Of a DNA stretch of 64,000 nt, positions 30,564 to 42,539 are shown in pieces. The DNA is taken from contig CM055101.1 of NCBI GenBank assembly GCA_029204225.1, positions 41,812,927 through 41,876,926 of the forward strand. Direction: 5' to 3'. A model generated the notes under the pieces. It searched no databases, had not been told where the DNA came from, and saw nothing but the letters and a program-made list of their open reading frames with translations. The position numbers were made by a program, and so were the translations under genes. This stretch comes from Diphasiastrum complanatum. Its lineage: Eukaryota > Streptophyta > Lycopodiopsida > Lycopodiales > Lycopodiaceae. How positions within the stretch are numbered: position 1 is the first letter of the stretch; each line of letters opens with the position of its first letter.

Positions 30564-32689
30564 CTGTACAACATCTATGAACACCAAAACACGATAAGAA
30601 ATGTCAAAAACGATTATCTGAATAAAATATATAAACTTCAAAGTAGAACGAAGTACAAAAGTTGACAAAGATGAAATTTTAAGTGATCTTAGCAATGTTT
30701 CAGCACCATATTTTTATCTAACGAAAAAGATAATTGAGAGCCTCATGGCTCAAATCAAAAAGTTTGCACGTGACAGAAAAAGTGGCATGAATAGTTAGAT
30801 TTATTTCTTATCGACATAGTTGTTCTTCATCCATGTTAGAGCCCAAACAGTTTGTGGACTCATCATCTCATGAAGATTTAGGCTACGTATGAATTTAGAT
30901 TTGTTCTATATTGCAATAACATGGTTCCTAGCTTAATGCTCAAAGGCCCATCCATGTAAGAGTCAATTCCACATATGGGTAAGTAAATCAGCAAGTCATT
31001 GTTTCCTAGTAAGGACTACTACTTCGTACAAAGTCACATTCAATTTAAGCTCCATGACATTTTTGGCAGCCCTCAAAGATATCTAGGTGATACCCATTTG
31101 TTCTTCACTCCATCTTAAAGTTCAATAAAAGATTGACATGGCCTTGAATGAGTCCACTACCAAAGAGTCAACCTAACGCCAAAAACGACATTGACCAAGA
31201 ATCAAGAATGAAAAGCCAAGTTCTCTAGCCCAAGTTAGACTTTAGGTGTCACCAGCTGTGACTTGGTAAGGACATCTTACAAGAGATCAAAGACGCAGGA
31301 TGACCTCCTAGTCATCAATATTTGGATTGTGATAGAGCTAGTTAGTGGCAAGCAAGGGTGGTGATTTGGTAATCCTTGAGCCATATCATGACAAAGGGGT
31401 GGTGGTCGTTCGTAGTGACCACACTAGACTCATTGGGTTCGAGGCATAGAGATCATGTCAGTTAACAATCATGTGAACCAAGGATCATAAAGGCACGTAG
31501 AAGGTTTAAACAGCATGTCACATGAACTATTGTGGAAAGACGTAGCATTCTCATCAATAGCTAGTTTTGGAGATTTTGATAGAGAAACTTTTAGATATTG
31601 GTAAAGTCTTCGATTGGGATACTCACATAAAACCATTGATATCATCACGCTCTGTAACTTGATCTTTTCCACAATAACTGCACCAAACCATGGTTGAGAA
31701 TTGGCTATTTACAACTATATACTAAGCTGAACCCTTTTCTTTCTCCCTTTGTTGGCTCTCAATAAAGCTTGAAACAATCTGCACCACCAAAAAAACAATT
31801 ACATGTCATATCTACAAAGTATGAACATGTAGTTTCCACACTTCAAGATTGAAATTAGCACACAAAACTTTCCCAGTCGATTATGTTCATGTATTATATA
31901 GTGGCATCCAAAGTTTATGCAGATCATGAAATAGTATACGACAAAAGCAGCACTTATGAAAATTTGCAAGTGACTATTATTTCGTCATCAAAATCTTCAA
32001 AAAAACATACACATCATTGGGAAAGCTTGTTTCCATTGATCCCAAGAAACTTTCACAAAACATGTATATTACATACATTGACATATGTTAATGCTAAAGA
32101 TAGTAGATTCAATTGCGTATACAAAAATGATACAAGTTTAGCCAAACCACAAAACACTTTTGAAGAGCACTTTTTAAAGTAGCTTGTATCACTACTTTCT
32201 TTCACAATATCTTAGAGGAGTATATCTTAGAGGAGTATATCATTTGCATTCATGTGATATACACATTTCCAAGGAGATAACAACCGCATCACATTGAAAC
32301 ATCATGTTACAAGGTGCTAACAAAATTTAATGAAAAGTAGCAATACCAAAGAGACCAACACTTCATGAAGTTATGCCATACATATCATTAACCAATACAT
32401 ACACATTCGAAGCTTTCATTCATTTACGATGTGCCCTTAGTCCAAATTTAAAAAGAGATACATTGTACAAAATCCCTGATAAAAATTTCATCAATCATCA
32501 AGGTTCAAAATCTAGATTTATAGTAGTACAAGTTGAGAAATTACAATTGTTCACCACTCAAGTGTGACTTGTCACCTATCACCTAGGTCATGACACACGC
32601 GCACCATGGTAGTAAGAAAATCCTAATCGCTTTCTTAGAAATTTTCCAATTTTGTAAGAAAATGAGATTCCATGAGTTGGAGATAATAA
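30564..32689. other. No gene recognised; expected first BRF1 intron or upstream region
   Basis: AT-rich. The missing first BRF1 exon should lie at or above this position on the minus strand, but no zinc-ribbon start (two Cys pairs after an ATG) was found here. Confidence 0.5.
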
Positions 32690-33925
32690 TCTAGTTAAAA
32701 GTCCTCAACAAAAGAGGGGAGACTATCATTTGCCTGCGGATGAAGTAGCTCCAAGGCTTGAATGGTGGCGGATGAAGAAATTGTTGGACTGATATGAGCT
32801 AGAGCACGAGCCACATGTGAGCATTCTCCCACTTGCACAAGTAAAACATAGCGACGTAACTAATGATGAACTAGTGGGACAAAAACACAATCTAACACAA
32901 AATCCCACTAAGCCGCAAGCGCCTGACACTGAAGAGAATGCTCCTCTTGCAAATTTTCCCAATCTCTTGACATAAAGTGGCAAATTTTGTTACGTGATTC
33001 GCAGTGACCAGCATCACCACCCCGAGGAGGCAAAGGCAAACACCACATAGGAAAAAGCAAAAAGGCATGCCAAGCTGTGGTATCAAAAAGGTTGGAAGCC
33101 AAACAGGACAAAGTAAAGACAAAGCTCTTTAAACATTCAAGCGCAAAGCAAAGGAGATGTGTGCATAAAGATGAGGACAAGGCAAACCCAAACCCAAGTG
33201 GAAGGAGGCTAAAATATCAAGGGAGTGAATCTAGGTCCAAGCCGAGTCAGGTGGCAAAGTGGGAGCAGGGTGACATGCAAGATCTACATTAGTTAAGGCA
33301 AGTTGCTAACGAAAAGCAGAGCAAGCGTTTTGAAGGCGAGAAAGACCGGCACCTTCCATATAAAGGTGACCACAGCCTGAATAGGGAACACAAAGACTAT
33401 GAGAAGAAGACATAGAAACCTGATAAACTGAAGGAAAGGAAGAAACATAGTGACGAAGATGAGGTGGTCTATATGGTGCCACATGAATGGAGGAATCAAA
33501 CAAGGAATCCACAACATCATGGTGAGTCTCACGACGTGTGCATGAAAGGGAAGCACGCAGAGGTTGGTTTGAAGGCAAAGCAGGTCTCTTTTCTCCACAC
33601 CGAGCAGGAGCATTGATATCCATGACTTGTAGAGGAGAAGAAGATTCTTGAGGAACCATACTGACAGTGAAGGAATGTACCCCTAGAAACAAAGTTTGAT
33701 AGTAGCATGATGCAAAGCTAAATCGCACTATAGAGCACCCAAACAAGGTTGCAAGGCAAACTGAACTCAAGATCCAAAAACATGTTTCCAGGCCAAAACC
33801 ACTTAATTCCAAGTCCTTCCTTAGTGAATTTACACTCAAATCTATTGTCAAGCATACGCTTGCATTCGCTTCTTGTGTTCCAGCAGCCTCAAAGCAAACC
33901 CATGCACAAGAAGAGATCAAACTGT
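32690..33925 (-). pseudogene. Decayed reading frame of unknown family
   Basis: The minus strand is open from 33,920 to 33,306, with SIHVAPYRPPHLRHYVSSFP and NAPARCGEKRPALPSNQPLR. After stops and shifts it continues with LPLPPRGGDAGHCESRNKIC, SRDWENLQEEHSLQC and AHISPTISSSATIQALELLH down to about 32,690. Codon use looks protein-like. It lies where the internal region of the LTR element at 34.2-36.0 kb would continue, so it may be that element's cargo. I recognise no domain. Confidence 0.4.
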
Positions 33926-34199
33926 ATTCCAGCTTCCCAGAAGCGGAAGGATAGGTTCATGGCAGCCGGATCTAACTAACTCGCTGGTGAAAGAAACATT
34001 CGGAAATTCGTTGGCTATGTAAATGTATAAGGAACTATTGCTGATATCCTGCATTGAAGAAAAGATTGCAAATCTGATTTGTTGGCTGTCGCAGGTTGGA
34101 TGGATGTTCCGTAGCAAACGAATGACAAAGTTGCTTGCTGAAAACTGCTGCTACAGCGCTCTGCTGCTAAAATCTGGACAAGGTCAAAGCCCTACCTCT

Positions 34200-35533
34200 A
34201 AACCCTAAACCCTGATCAGCCGAAGCTTCTTTTTCTTTTTGCTTTGTGTCTTTTTGCTTTGAAACCCTCACCTTAGGGTGAGGGAAGCAGAGCGCTTGGC
34301 TGCGGCTTCTTTTTCTGGGGATCTAGAGAAAAGGAAAGGAAATAATAGTTTGAAAACTGATGTATGCTGCTGCTGTTGTGTAGAAATTCACAGACGAAGC
34401 TGTCTAACAGAAATTCGCTCCCCAGAACTGTTCCTGTTTCTGATTTCTAAAGATTGTCTCACACGCATATGCTAGACACAGACTAAAAACTACTTAACAG
34501 CTTCGAAAAAACAGACGACTACCGACATGCCAGGAGCTCACGTGTCCTTGCACCTACTGCTCACGAGTCCTGACTGTTGTTCACTGGAAAACGCTGAGGA
34601 CTGCTAACTATTTGCGCAATTGCTGCCTTTGAAAATTCGCACCTGTTTTGAATCAGAAGTATCACTATTGCCTACAAGATTGACCGTCAGAAGATTGCCT
34701 ATCAATGCGACCTACAGATCATTGCTGGAAAAGTTGCTGCTAAAGACAGCTGAAGGAGGGAGATGGGTGAATATAGCTCAATCCACTTGTTGAAAATGCA
34801 CGGACGCTCACCAAGAAGACGATGTTGTTGGCTATAGGTGCTGAAGTTGAACGTTGTTACAGAATCCAAACCCAATCCCTAAATGCCGCTAGCATCACGA
34901 TTATCGTACCAAGTCTTTTGTCCTCGAGGAGCACATCATGACATCACATACAAGCAGCCTCGATGTCCAAAACACGCTTCTTTCCGGTCTGGTGCCACAT
35001 TCATTTTTTGGGTTTGAAAACTAGGGTATGATTTCTTTGTTTGCAATTTCATGATCGAATCATCACAAAAAAGTAGCGCCTTCTTTTACACTTGGAAACA
35101 AGCAAAAAGAAGCAGATCTTCACTTTGTAAAATGAGCAAGGGTGCTGATTTTTCAGCCAAATCAAAAGATAAAAATTGCTTGTAGATGGGCGCCCTCCTG
35201 CAAAGGAGCAAATCTAAAAAATAGGGCAGCAGCGGACCAACGGAAGTAGGATAAACCTACACGGATGTGGGCGACCTAAAAGCAGCCCCGAAGAAGATAA
35301 TTAATGGCGCGTTCCTGCAACCTGAAAAATCAGCAAACAACAACCTGATTTTTGGGCGCCCAAAATCCTGTTATCTTCTTTGATGTGTGGCGCCCTCCTG
35401 CAAAACGGAAAAGAGTCAAAATTGAACGGATCTTCACTCCAAAAAATCAGCAAAGGTGCAGAATTTTTGTGATCCCTAAGTGAAGACGATCTCTTTTGGT
35501 AGGGCGCCCTAAATTAAGCATAGAAGATCCATG
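34200..35533 (-). other. Leader of a minus-strand copia-like element
   Basis: Repeated phrases gggcgccct, ctcctgcaaa and gcagatctt occur through 35,185-35,520, like the leader of the nested copia (ttgcaggagggcac). No open frame of note. Confidence 0.5.
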
Positions 35534-35545
35534 GCTCTGATACCA
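35534..35545 (-). other. Primer binding site
   Basis: The minus strand reads TGGTATCAGAGC, adjoining the LTR end CTACA. Confidence 0.9.
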
Positions 35546-36001
35546 TGTAGGAAATCAAAGTGCCAAGATCCTTCTAACATTCAATCTCCATATACAAGAA
35601 GAAGAAGAAGAAGAAGAAGAAGATGAAGAGGGAGAGGGTTAGGCGCCCTCAAGGAGAGAGAAAGTAGTAGCAATGCTTGAAAAAAAATGAATTAAAAATG
35701 AACAATGATGACATATAAATAGGCCTTCCAAGGGCCTAGACTCTTCCAAACTCTAAGTTCTAGACCCTTCCAAGCCCATTACCAATTATAGGGCACTCCC
35801 AAAAGTCAAGATAGGGTCTCTTAACATAATTAGACTTTACTTGGACCCACGAGTTACCACTAGACCAAAATTGGGTCAACTTAACTAAAACTATCTTAAC
35901 ATGGTCTAAATAATAAACCTACCCCATGGTTACACAAGTCTCAACCTTTTGGATCAAAATAACCTATGGGAAACTAACATTATCATTTATTATTTCTAAC
36001 A
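35546..36001 (-). repeat. LTR related to that of the nested copia (456 bp)
   Basis: On the minus strand it starts TGTTAGAAAT and ends TTTCCTACA. It shares ATAGGTTA.TTTGA.CCAAAAGG and TGTGTAACCATGG with the LTRs at 10,249 and 14,977, so it is the same broad family. A (GAA)n run lies inside at about 35,597-35,622. Confidence 0.85.
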
Positions 36002-36382
36002 TGCAAGCCCAAGAAAACAATCTATGGCATACAACAAATACCAAGAGCATGAAATTTATGCATTAATGGACACTTCTAGAAGATGGGATTAGTGAGAATA
36101 AGGTAGATCCAAGCCTTTGCATTCTCAAGCATGGAAGCGATATTCAAGAGATCCAACATGCATCAATGTGAGTCATTAGGTACACCAATGGATGTAAATG
36201 AGAATCTAGCATCATGATAATTCAGATGAGGTAGATGCATATCTATATCGACAACTTATTGGGAGTCTTATCAACTTCACTCCTACATGTTTGAACATTT
36301 TATTTTCTCTGAAGATATTGTGTCAATTTATGTCTAATTCTAGAGTAGACTACAAAACAAACTTGATGCTATATTACTATTA
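36002..36382. other. No gene recognised; possible copia trace
   Basis: Short plus-strand phrases near 36,225-36,350 (DEVDAYLYRQLIGSL with stops) resemble the copia RT end seen at 18,540, but are too short and decayed for a firm call. Confidence 0.35.
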
Positions 36383-36850
36383 TGTCCACGTCCTGTATAT
36401 AGGATTCAATATAGTCCTAGACTTGGATACATAGTACTCCAAAGCTCGAGATCATTAGTTATGCCACGTCATACTGGATGCGACCCGTAAAGTAATTAAT
36501 GACCTTGTGAGGCCCAGACACACTTGGAGATAGTACAAGATTTGGGACAGTCAATGCATGTGTAGAGTATCAATAACAATTGGATCTATCTATAGGGGAG
36601 TCTAGACCTTGCATTACCGCATGCACAGGGTGGTCTTGTGCCTATATATGATGGTCAAACTCACCTTACTACATGATTTTGGTGCTCCATTGCCAGGTTA
36701 TCTCATTCTACTATTGCTTCCTATTCCTTGGCTCGGGGGTGAAGCTGCTGGAGATTGGTCTGTTGCTTCTAATTGGTTGGGAGGTTTCTCCACAATGTGT
36801 TCTCTATTGTTTTGTCTTGTAAGCAAGATCTTGAGAAGGTTTCCCTTACA
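36383..36850 (+). repeat. 5' LTR of the LARD-like element (about 468 bp)
   Basis: It begins near TGTCCACGTCCTG and ends CCCTTACA, one base before TGGTATCAGAGC at 36,852-36,863. The block from gacccgtaaagtaattaatg to cctatatatgat repeats at 41,287-41,467 and, inverted, at 61.2-61.5 and 62.04-62.25 kb. Confidence 0.85.
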
Positions 36851-37904
36851 TTGGTATCAGAGCAAGGCTTACAAAGATCGGAGAACTTGGAGAAGTGTTG
36901 CTTTTCAACGAAATTTTGGGTCAATTGGAATTCTCTTCCAGGTGGAAAGCAAGATTGCAAGTGGGTGTACTCTCTCAGTTTTCATTTGCATGTTGCTAAG
37001 ATCCAATTCTCTCGAAAAAATTTTGAGTTTTTTGGAGAATTGTCCATGGAAGCCAATTTGTGATGCTTTTTTGGAGCTTTTTCTTGTGTAGCTCAAATCT
37101 TATGTAGATCTGAATTTTCCAACAAGTGTACTTTCATTTTAGGGATCATTAATAATGAAATTAATGATGCATGCTGGTTCTTTCCATGATGTACGGTTCT
37201 AGGCTATGTTTTTGTCAAAAATTCTTTGATTTTCATGGTCTTTGATTAGAAATTGATATTAAGAGCTAAAATTCAGCAAGATCAGATCATTATGATGGCT
37301 ATAATTTTGTAAATTGAGTTGCGTGCGGGTGAGAAAGGGTTGCATGTCATAAATTTCTACTTTATGGTGAAGAAAAAACCGGAAAATAACTAAAAATCAT
37401 CATTTTTGCTAGTTTTTTCATAAAGTTGGATGGTATACTTCTGTAAAACAGCTAAAAGCTTAATCAAAGTCTTTTGAAGCTGTCCCTGAAGTTAGAACCA
37501 AGATTTCAAAGAATTGGTGAAGTAGAAGGCCCAAAAAAACCAAAAAATAGCCTTTTTTGGTGATTTTTGGGGGACTGATTGCTAGCAATCCACAAAAGGA
37601 TCATGCATGGAACCAATCCAGCCTGTTTTGTACTCCTTTTGGCCTCTCCAACAAGCTATCAGACCTGTGATTTGGTGGTCGGGGGCTTATGCTCCATCTC
37701 CATCAAGTTTGTAGCTAAAGCTCCCTTCAAAAAACCAAAAATCTTCATTCTCAGCCTATACTGCTTCTTAGGACCTGTCTGAATGCTTCAGGAAGTCTAA
37801 TAGACCATTTAAGACTGTTGGTAACATCACTCCGACATTGGTTTAGTGAAATTAGAAATCGAACAGTATTTCGATTTTTCGATTTCGATTGCCTTCTATA
37901 CTAA

Positions 37905-38478
37905 CCATAGATGCACCGCGATTCTGAATCGCGATTCAGAAACGCGTTTCGGGATTTTCCCAAAATCGCGCAAAATCGTCTGTTTTTTTTTTGAAATTTT
38001 TTTAGGCAATATGGGTATTAGCAGGGCTACCGCCCCCCGAACCCCCTAGAGCTTCCTGCTATATAGACACTGTAGATAAAAATGCTATCGCCCCCCGTAG
38101 ATAAAAATGGGGTCCAAATGCGCGCCGAGAAGGGCCCAATATTTATGCCCCCAACTGTATGCACATTGCACTCACATCTCCAGTGAAACAATTGCAAAAG
38201 TGATCATCGTCCATACAGTTGATAGCCCAAACTGTAGGATTAACATTTACTGAAAACCAAAGCAAATGACAACCAGATAGCTATTGAAAATAAGATTTGT
38301 TTGTGCCTCATCTACTGCACTTCTGAGAGGCAAAACGCTGGTTTGACCATTGATTCCCTAAAAAAATTTTAGCCATAAGCTATTTTTCCAAAAAAAAAAA
38401 AATCTTTTTTTTTTTTTTGCGATTCCAGCTGGGTTCAGAATCGCGGACCCAACGAATCGCGATTCGGTGCATCTATGG
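37905..38478. mobile_element. 574-bp foldback/MITE-like element
   Basis: It begins CCATAGATGCACCG and ends CGGTGCATCTATGG, perfect inverted ends of 14 bp, and the GAATCGCGATTC motif extends the similarity inward. The flanks are tactaa on both sides (37,899-37,904 and 38,479-38,484), a 6-bp target duplication. There is no transposase inside; it holds A/T runs near 37,980 and 38,395. Confidence 0.85.
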
Positions 38479-41286
38479 TACTAACAATATTTTTGTCAAA
38501 ATTTTCGAATTACGTAAAATTGGATAAAAATCGAGTTTTAAGAAAATTCGAAATTTTAGTCTTTTTCTGTTATCTATGGAATGAATTTAGGTTAGTGAAT
38601 TGACTATACTAGGTTTTTTGGATCAATCAGATTTAGTTCGCTAAGATTATAGATAATCTAAATTTGACTAAAGGAACCGCAAATATCGTTGTACTCTAGT
38701 ACATGAAATTTGCTGGCAATTTTTTGACATTTTAACTTTTGGAGTAGGGTATTCCCAGATAGAGAGTTAAAATTGAGTTTTTCTTTTTCTGTTGAATTTC
38801 AAATTTGGTTAAAATTTAAAACCGATTACTTGTCTGATATAATTCTAATTAATATTGATCATTAGAAGTGGGTCAAGTGAACGTTTGAGCAAGATACTCG
38901 TCAAAATTAAATTCAAAACCATCAAAAAAGATGAAATGACCTGAAGAATGAGTGGTGATGGAACTCTTATCCAGGCGATGAAATTTTACTAGATACAGAT
39001 AAAGAGTTGCTGAAATCCTATTAGTAGGATTTCCATTCATGTATTTTCATATTCTGAGTTTTTGATAGAAAAGAAAATTTACATTGACGGAGTAATGCCA
39101 AATAGGTCAATAAAAAAGAAAAATTGTCCAATTTTTTTTATTGGAAAAAGTGTAAGTGATAGGAACTGATCAGAGATGAAAATTTGATTTCATTTCATAT
39201 GGCAAATAGTATGCAAAAAGTCAAACTAGTATGGTTATGCATACTAGTGGATGATTTTTGTGTATCTGTGATTCAACCCAGGTATAGGATAGAAATGAAA
39301 TTTTTTCAGACTTTTTCCTAAGGTAAGTCACTTTTTAAATTTACTAATGCCTTTACATCTTCTTAGTACCTTAGCTGAAGCAGATTTTCAGAGGACTGAA
39401 AATCTTAAGGGAGGAAGAAGAGTGGACATCAGAAGTAGTAGTGTGCTCTAGAAATGTATTTCGCAGTTAGGATTTTAAAAAATCCTTGGGAATAATTGCT
39501 TGATACCGGATATTTTTTAACGGAATTCATTTAGTTGAATTCATAATTGATATCTTTGTAACCATGAGTTTATCCACGAGTTTTGGATGTAAATTGGAAT
39601 GATAGAAGTAGAGTTTAATACGTGGATTATGGCCATGTTAGTTGACAGAAGTTATCCCTAAAGTTAAATGCTCTTGGATTAGTAGGGATTCGAAGCTTAT
39701 CTCTAACCTGGAAGGGTTGGTAATGTGATGTTGAACCATGTTAATTCTTCTGCTTATGTCACAAATTTAAGTGTGGATCTGTTATATCCATCTGAAAGGC
39801 ATGCCAGTCATCCGAATAAATGGATTCTCTAGTTTTTGGGAACGAAGGATAATATCCTATATGGACTATAGGACAATAAGATGGATCAGTGGATCTCTAG
39901 AATTTCAGATAAGGCGGTTAAGGATTTTTTGGAAGGAAGAGCTGGTGGTATAGGACATCAATAATTTTGGAAAGGAAATTCTTGAATATTAGACATCAGA
40001 TCGGTTTATATGATTCTTTCCAGCATGAAGTTATTCTTCTAAAAGACTATATATCATATGAATTACTACTTGTGTGAATAGACTTGGAATTCAGATTAAT
40101 TCTAAGGTGATCATGTTTCAATTTCTTAACCCAAGATATCTCTTTTGCACAAATGGATTTCAGAGGAATGATAGTTATTGTCGCTCGGGTTGAAAATATT
40201 TGAAGGAAAAGTTCTTATTGCAATAGAGTGAATCATTTTCTGTGGATGGCACTTATTACTGACTTTTTCATGGATTTAGATATTTTCATATATCACCTTT
40301 CCAGTTAACTTTTATAGAAATTAGTAATTTTTTTAAAAGGAGGGGTCAAGTGATGGGATAAAATTCTATCTAGGGAACTATTGGTTGCATAGTTTTTGAA
40401 AGAGAACCAGTTGTGGTATAGAAATGTGATTTCTGGAAGTAATTTCGGATAAATCCAGAGTAAGATACCCAACAGAGAAATTCTCTAGGAATTGTATGGA
40501 ACAATCTGGAACTAGAACTGGTTTAAAATTTGAATCATTATCTATAAGTAATACAGGGAAATGTCAAAAGTTACGAATTCCATTTTAATTGGAGTAGGAG
40601 TAAGTTTGATGGAATTTGAGTCTGGAATGTCTTTATTAGTTCAACCTAATCTTAGTTTGAGTACTAGGATCATAGAGGGGTTGATTGAGAGGAAGAAATT
40701 ATGTTATTAGAGGTAAGTTGGGTTGGAAAACTTGTGAGAGTGAATATGTTATTCGTCTCAGAGATTTCCCAGATATGTTATTTACTCATGAGAAGTAGAA
40801 ATTCTTGGGTAGCTGAGTTACAAGATTCTCAGTGACTTATGTGAGTAACATATGTGGTTTTTGGAGGAATCTGCCAAATAAGAATGTGTTTACGTACTGG
40901 GTCATAGTGAGATTATTCTCATATGTGCACGATTAATCTTGTATGAATCTACTATGTATTCCTGGTTACTGGGTTTATTTGGTACACTTAAACCAGTCGG
41001 TAAACATAGACATATGTTCAAGTATTGTTGGAATTGATACTTGTAGAGTTAACGGATCTTTATGTGGAAAATTTATTGGTTAACTTATAAATGATTTGGA
41101 TAAGAATCTAAATGTGGTGTTATACTAGTATAATTGAGATCTGCACCTAGACATTTGGGATTTCTGAATCATTGGCAATTAACTTGAGTAGCTTGATTAC
41201 TCCTGGATGAAGTTAATTGGTAAAACGATCAATGTGAAGAGGATTCACTAGAGACTTTTTGTTTTGAGTTATATTGCTTGTAAGAC

Positions 41287-41467
41287 GCATGATGACCCGT
41301 AAAGTAATTAATGACCTTGTGAGGCCGAGACACACTAATTGGAGTTAGTACAAGGTTTGGGACAGTCAATGCGTGTGTAGAGTATCAATAGCAATTGGAT
41401 CTATCTATAGGGGAGTCTAGACCTTGCATTACCGCATGCACAGGGTGGTCTTGTGCCTATATATGAT
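41287..41467 (+). repeat. Truncated second LTR of the LARD-like element
   Basis: It matches the central part of the 5' LTR nearly base for base, ends at tatatatgat, and then passes into a T-run. Both LTR ends are missing. Confidence 0.85.
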
Positions 41468-42539
41468 ATTTTTTTTTTTTATGGCTTTAGAATTGGCTCG
41501 TAGAATTTAGCAGTTAAAAAGTTGGCTACGCCACAATTTTCAATGTACTCAAATTTTGATATTAGTAGAAAATAGCTACTCATGTTGCTTTCAAGTAGTC
41601 TGATTCATGTGGAATCATCCCAAGTTCTGAGTTCCAAGCATTGATCATGAGCACCAAGCTTCAAAAATCATTGTTGTAGTGTAGTGTCAGTCAAATCAAT
41701 GGAAATCGCTCATTGAAAAGTAGCGCCGCAAAAAGTTACCATCTCCGCCGTGAGCATGCAATGTAAAATGAAAATGAGATGGGCAAAAAGTCAAGTTGGG
41801 AAAGACCATGACTTACAAGAGTTGACCAAAAAAGAGCATTAGGGGACACCTCACCTATAAAGCCCCTCACCAAGTGGCAAGGATACAATAGCCAAAGCAA
41901 TACAAGGGAAACAAATGGTGGACAAACCAACCCAACCAAACCTAGATCATGTGGATCTAGCCCTTGAGCAATGGATCAATCACTCACAAGAGATTGAGGA
42001 GTCTCACCAACAGCATGTAGCTACTAACATCACAATCAAGCATACACTACTGAGAGCCCAATGGGTATACTTATACCCTCCAAGGCCCATGCCCCACTAG
42101 TAGTGCAATTTGACACCTCACTGGACACCTCTATAGCCTAACTAGGGCACGTCATCCAGTTTTCCTATGACTCACTAATAGACCCATAAAAATCCGCCAT
42201 CATGAGTTTAGGCTTCCAACCATCAATTATGACCATATACACGATTTGTGGGATAAGGCCGCTCTAACCACATTTTGGGTGAGCTGGGACCGATTTTTAT
42301 GCCGATTTCATTATAATTACTTGGGTTTTACATGTCGATTTTTACAAAATTGTGGAAATTAAGGCCCATATAAGCCCGGTTTTCCCACGTCGTAAAATCA
42401 GCTAACAAAGAAATCAAAAGAAAAGGCTTATCATCTACTTCAACTTCAAATTCACATGCTCTTTACTCAAAGAAAGGTAACAAAAAAATGCTGAAAAAGC
42501 AAACAGACACATCTGTCAATTTTCAGCAAAATAAAGAGC
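41468..42539. other. No gene recognised
   Basis: Mixed AT-rich sequence. A plus-strand phrase near 41,920-42,000 is open but short and unrecognised. Confidence 0.5.

Larger units (their letters stand above)
36383..41467 (+). mobile_element. Large non-coding LTR element (LARD-like)
   Basis: A 5' LTR (36,383-36,850) and primer site are followed by about 4.4 kb in which no Gag, protease, integrase or RT motif was found on either strand. A truncated second LTR lies at 41,287-41,467. The family has a deleted relative in inverse orientation at 60,992-62,256. Lack of coding capacity with an intact primer site is the definition of a large retrotransposon derivative. A 574-bp foldback element is inserted inside. 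Confidence 0.7.

Noticed and set aside
33749..33979. Plus-strand frame with QGKLNSRSKNMFPGQ
   Set aside because: Opposite the better minus-strand frame; no motif.
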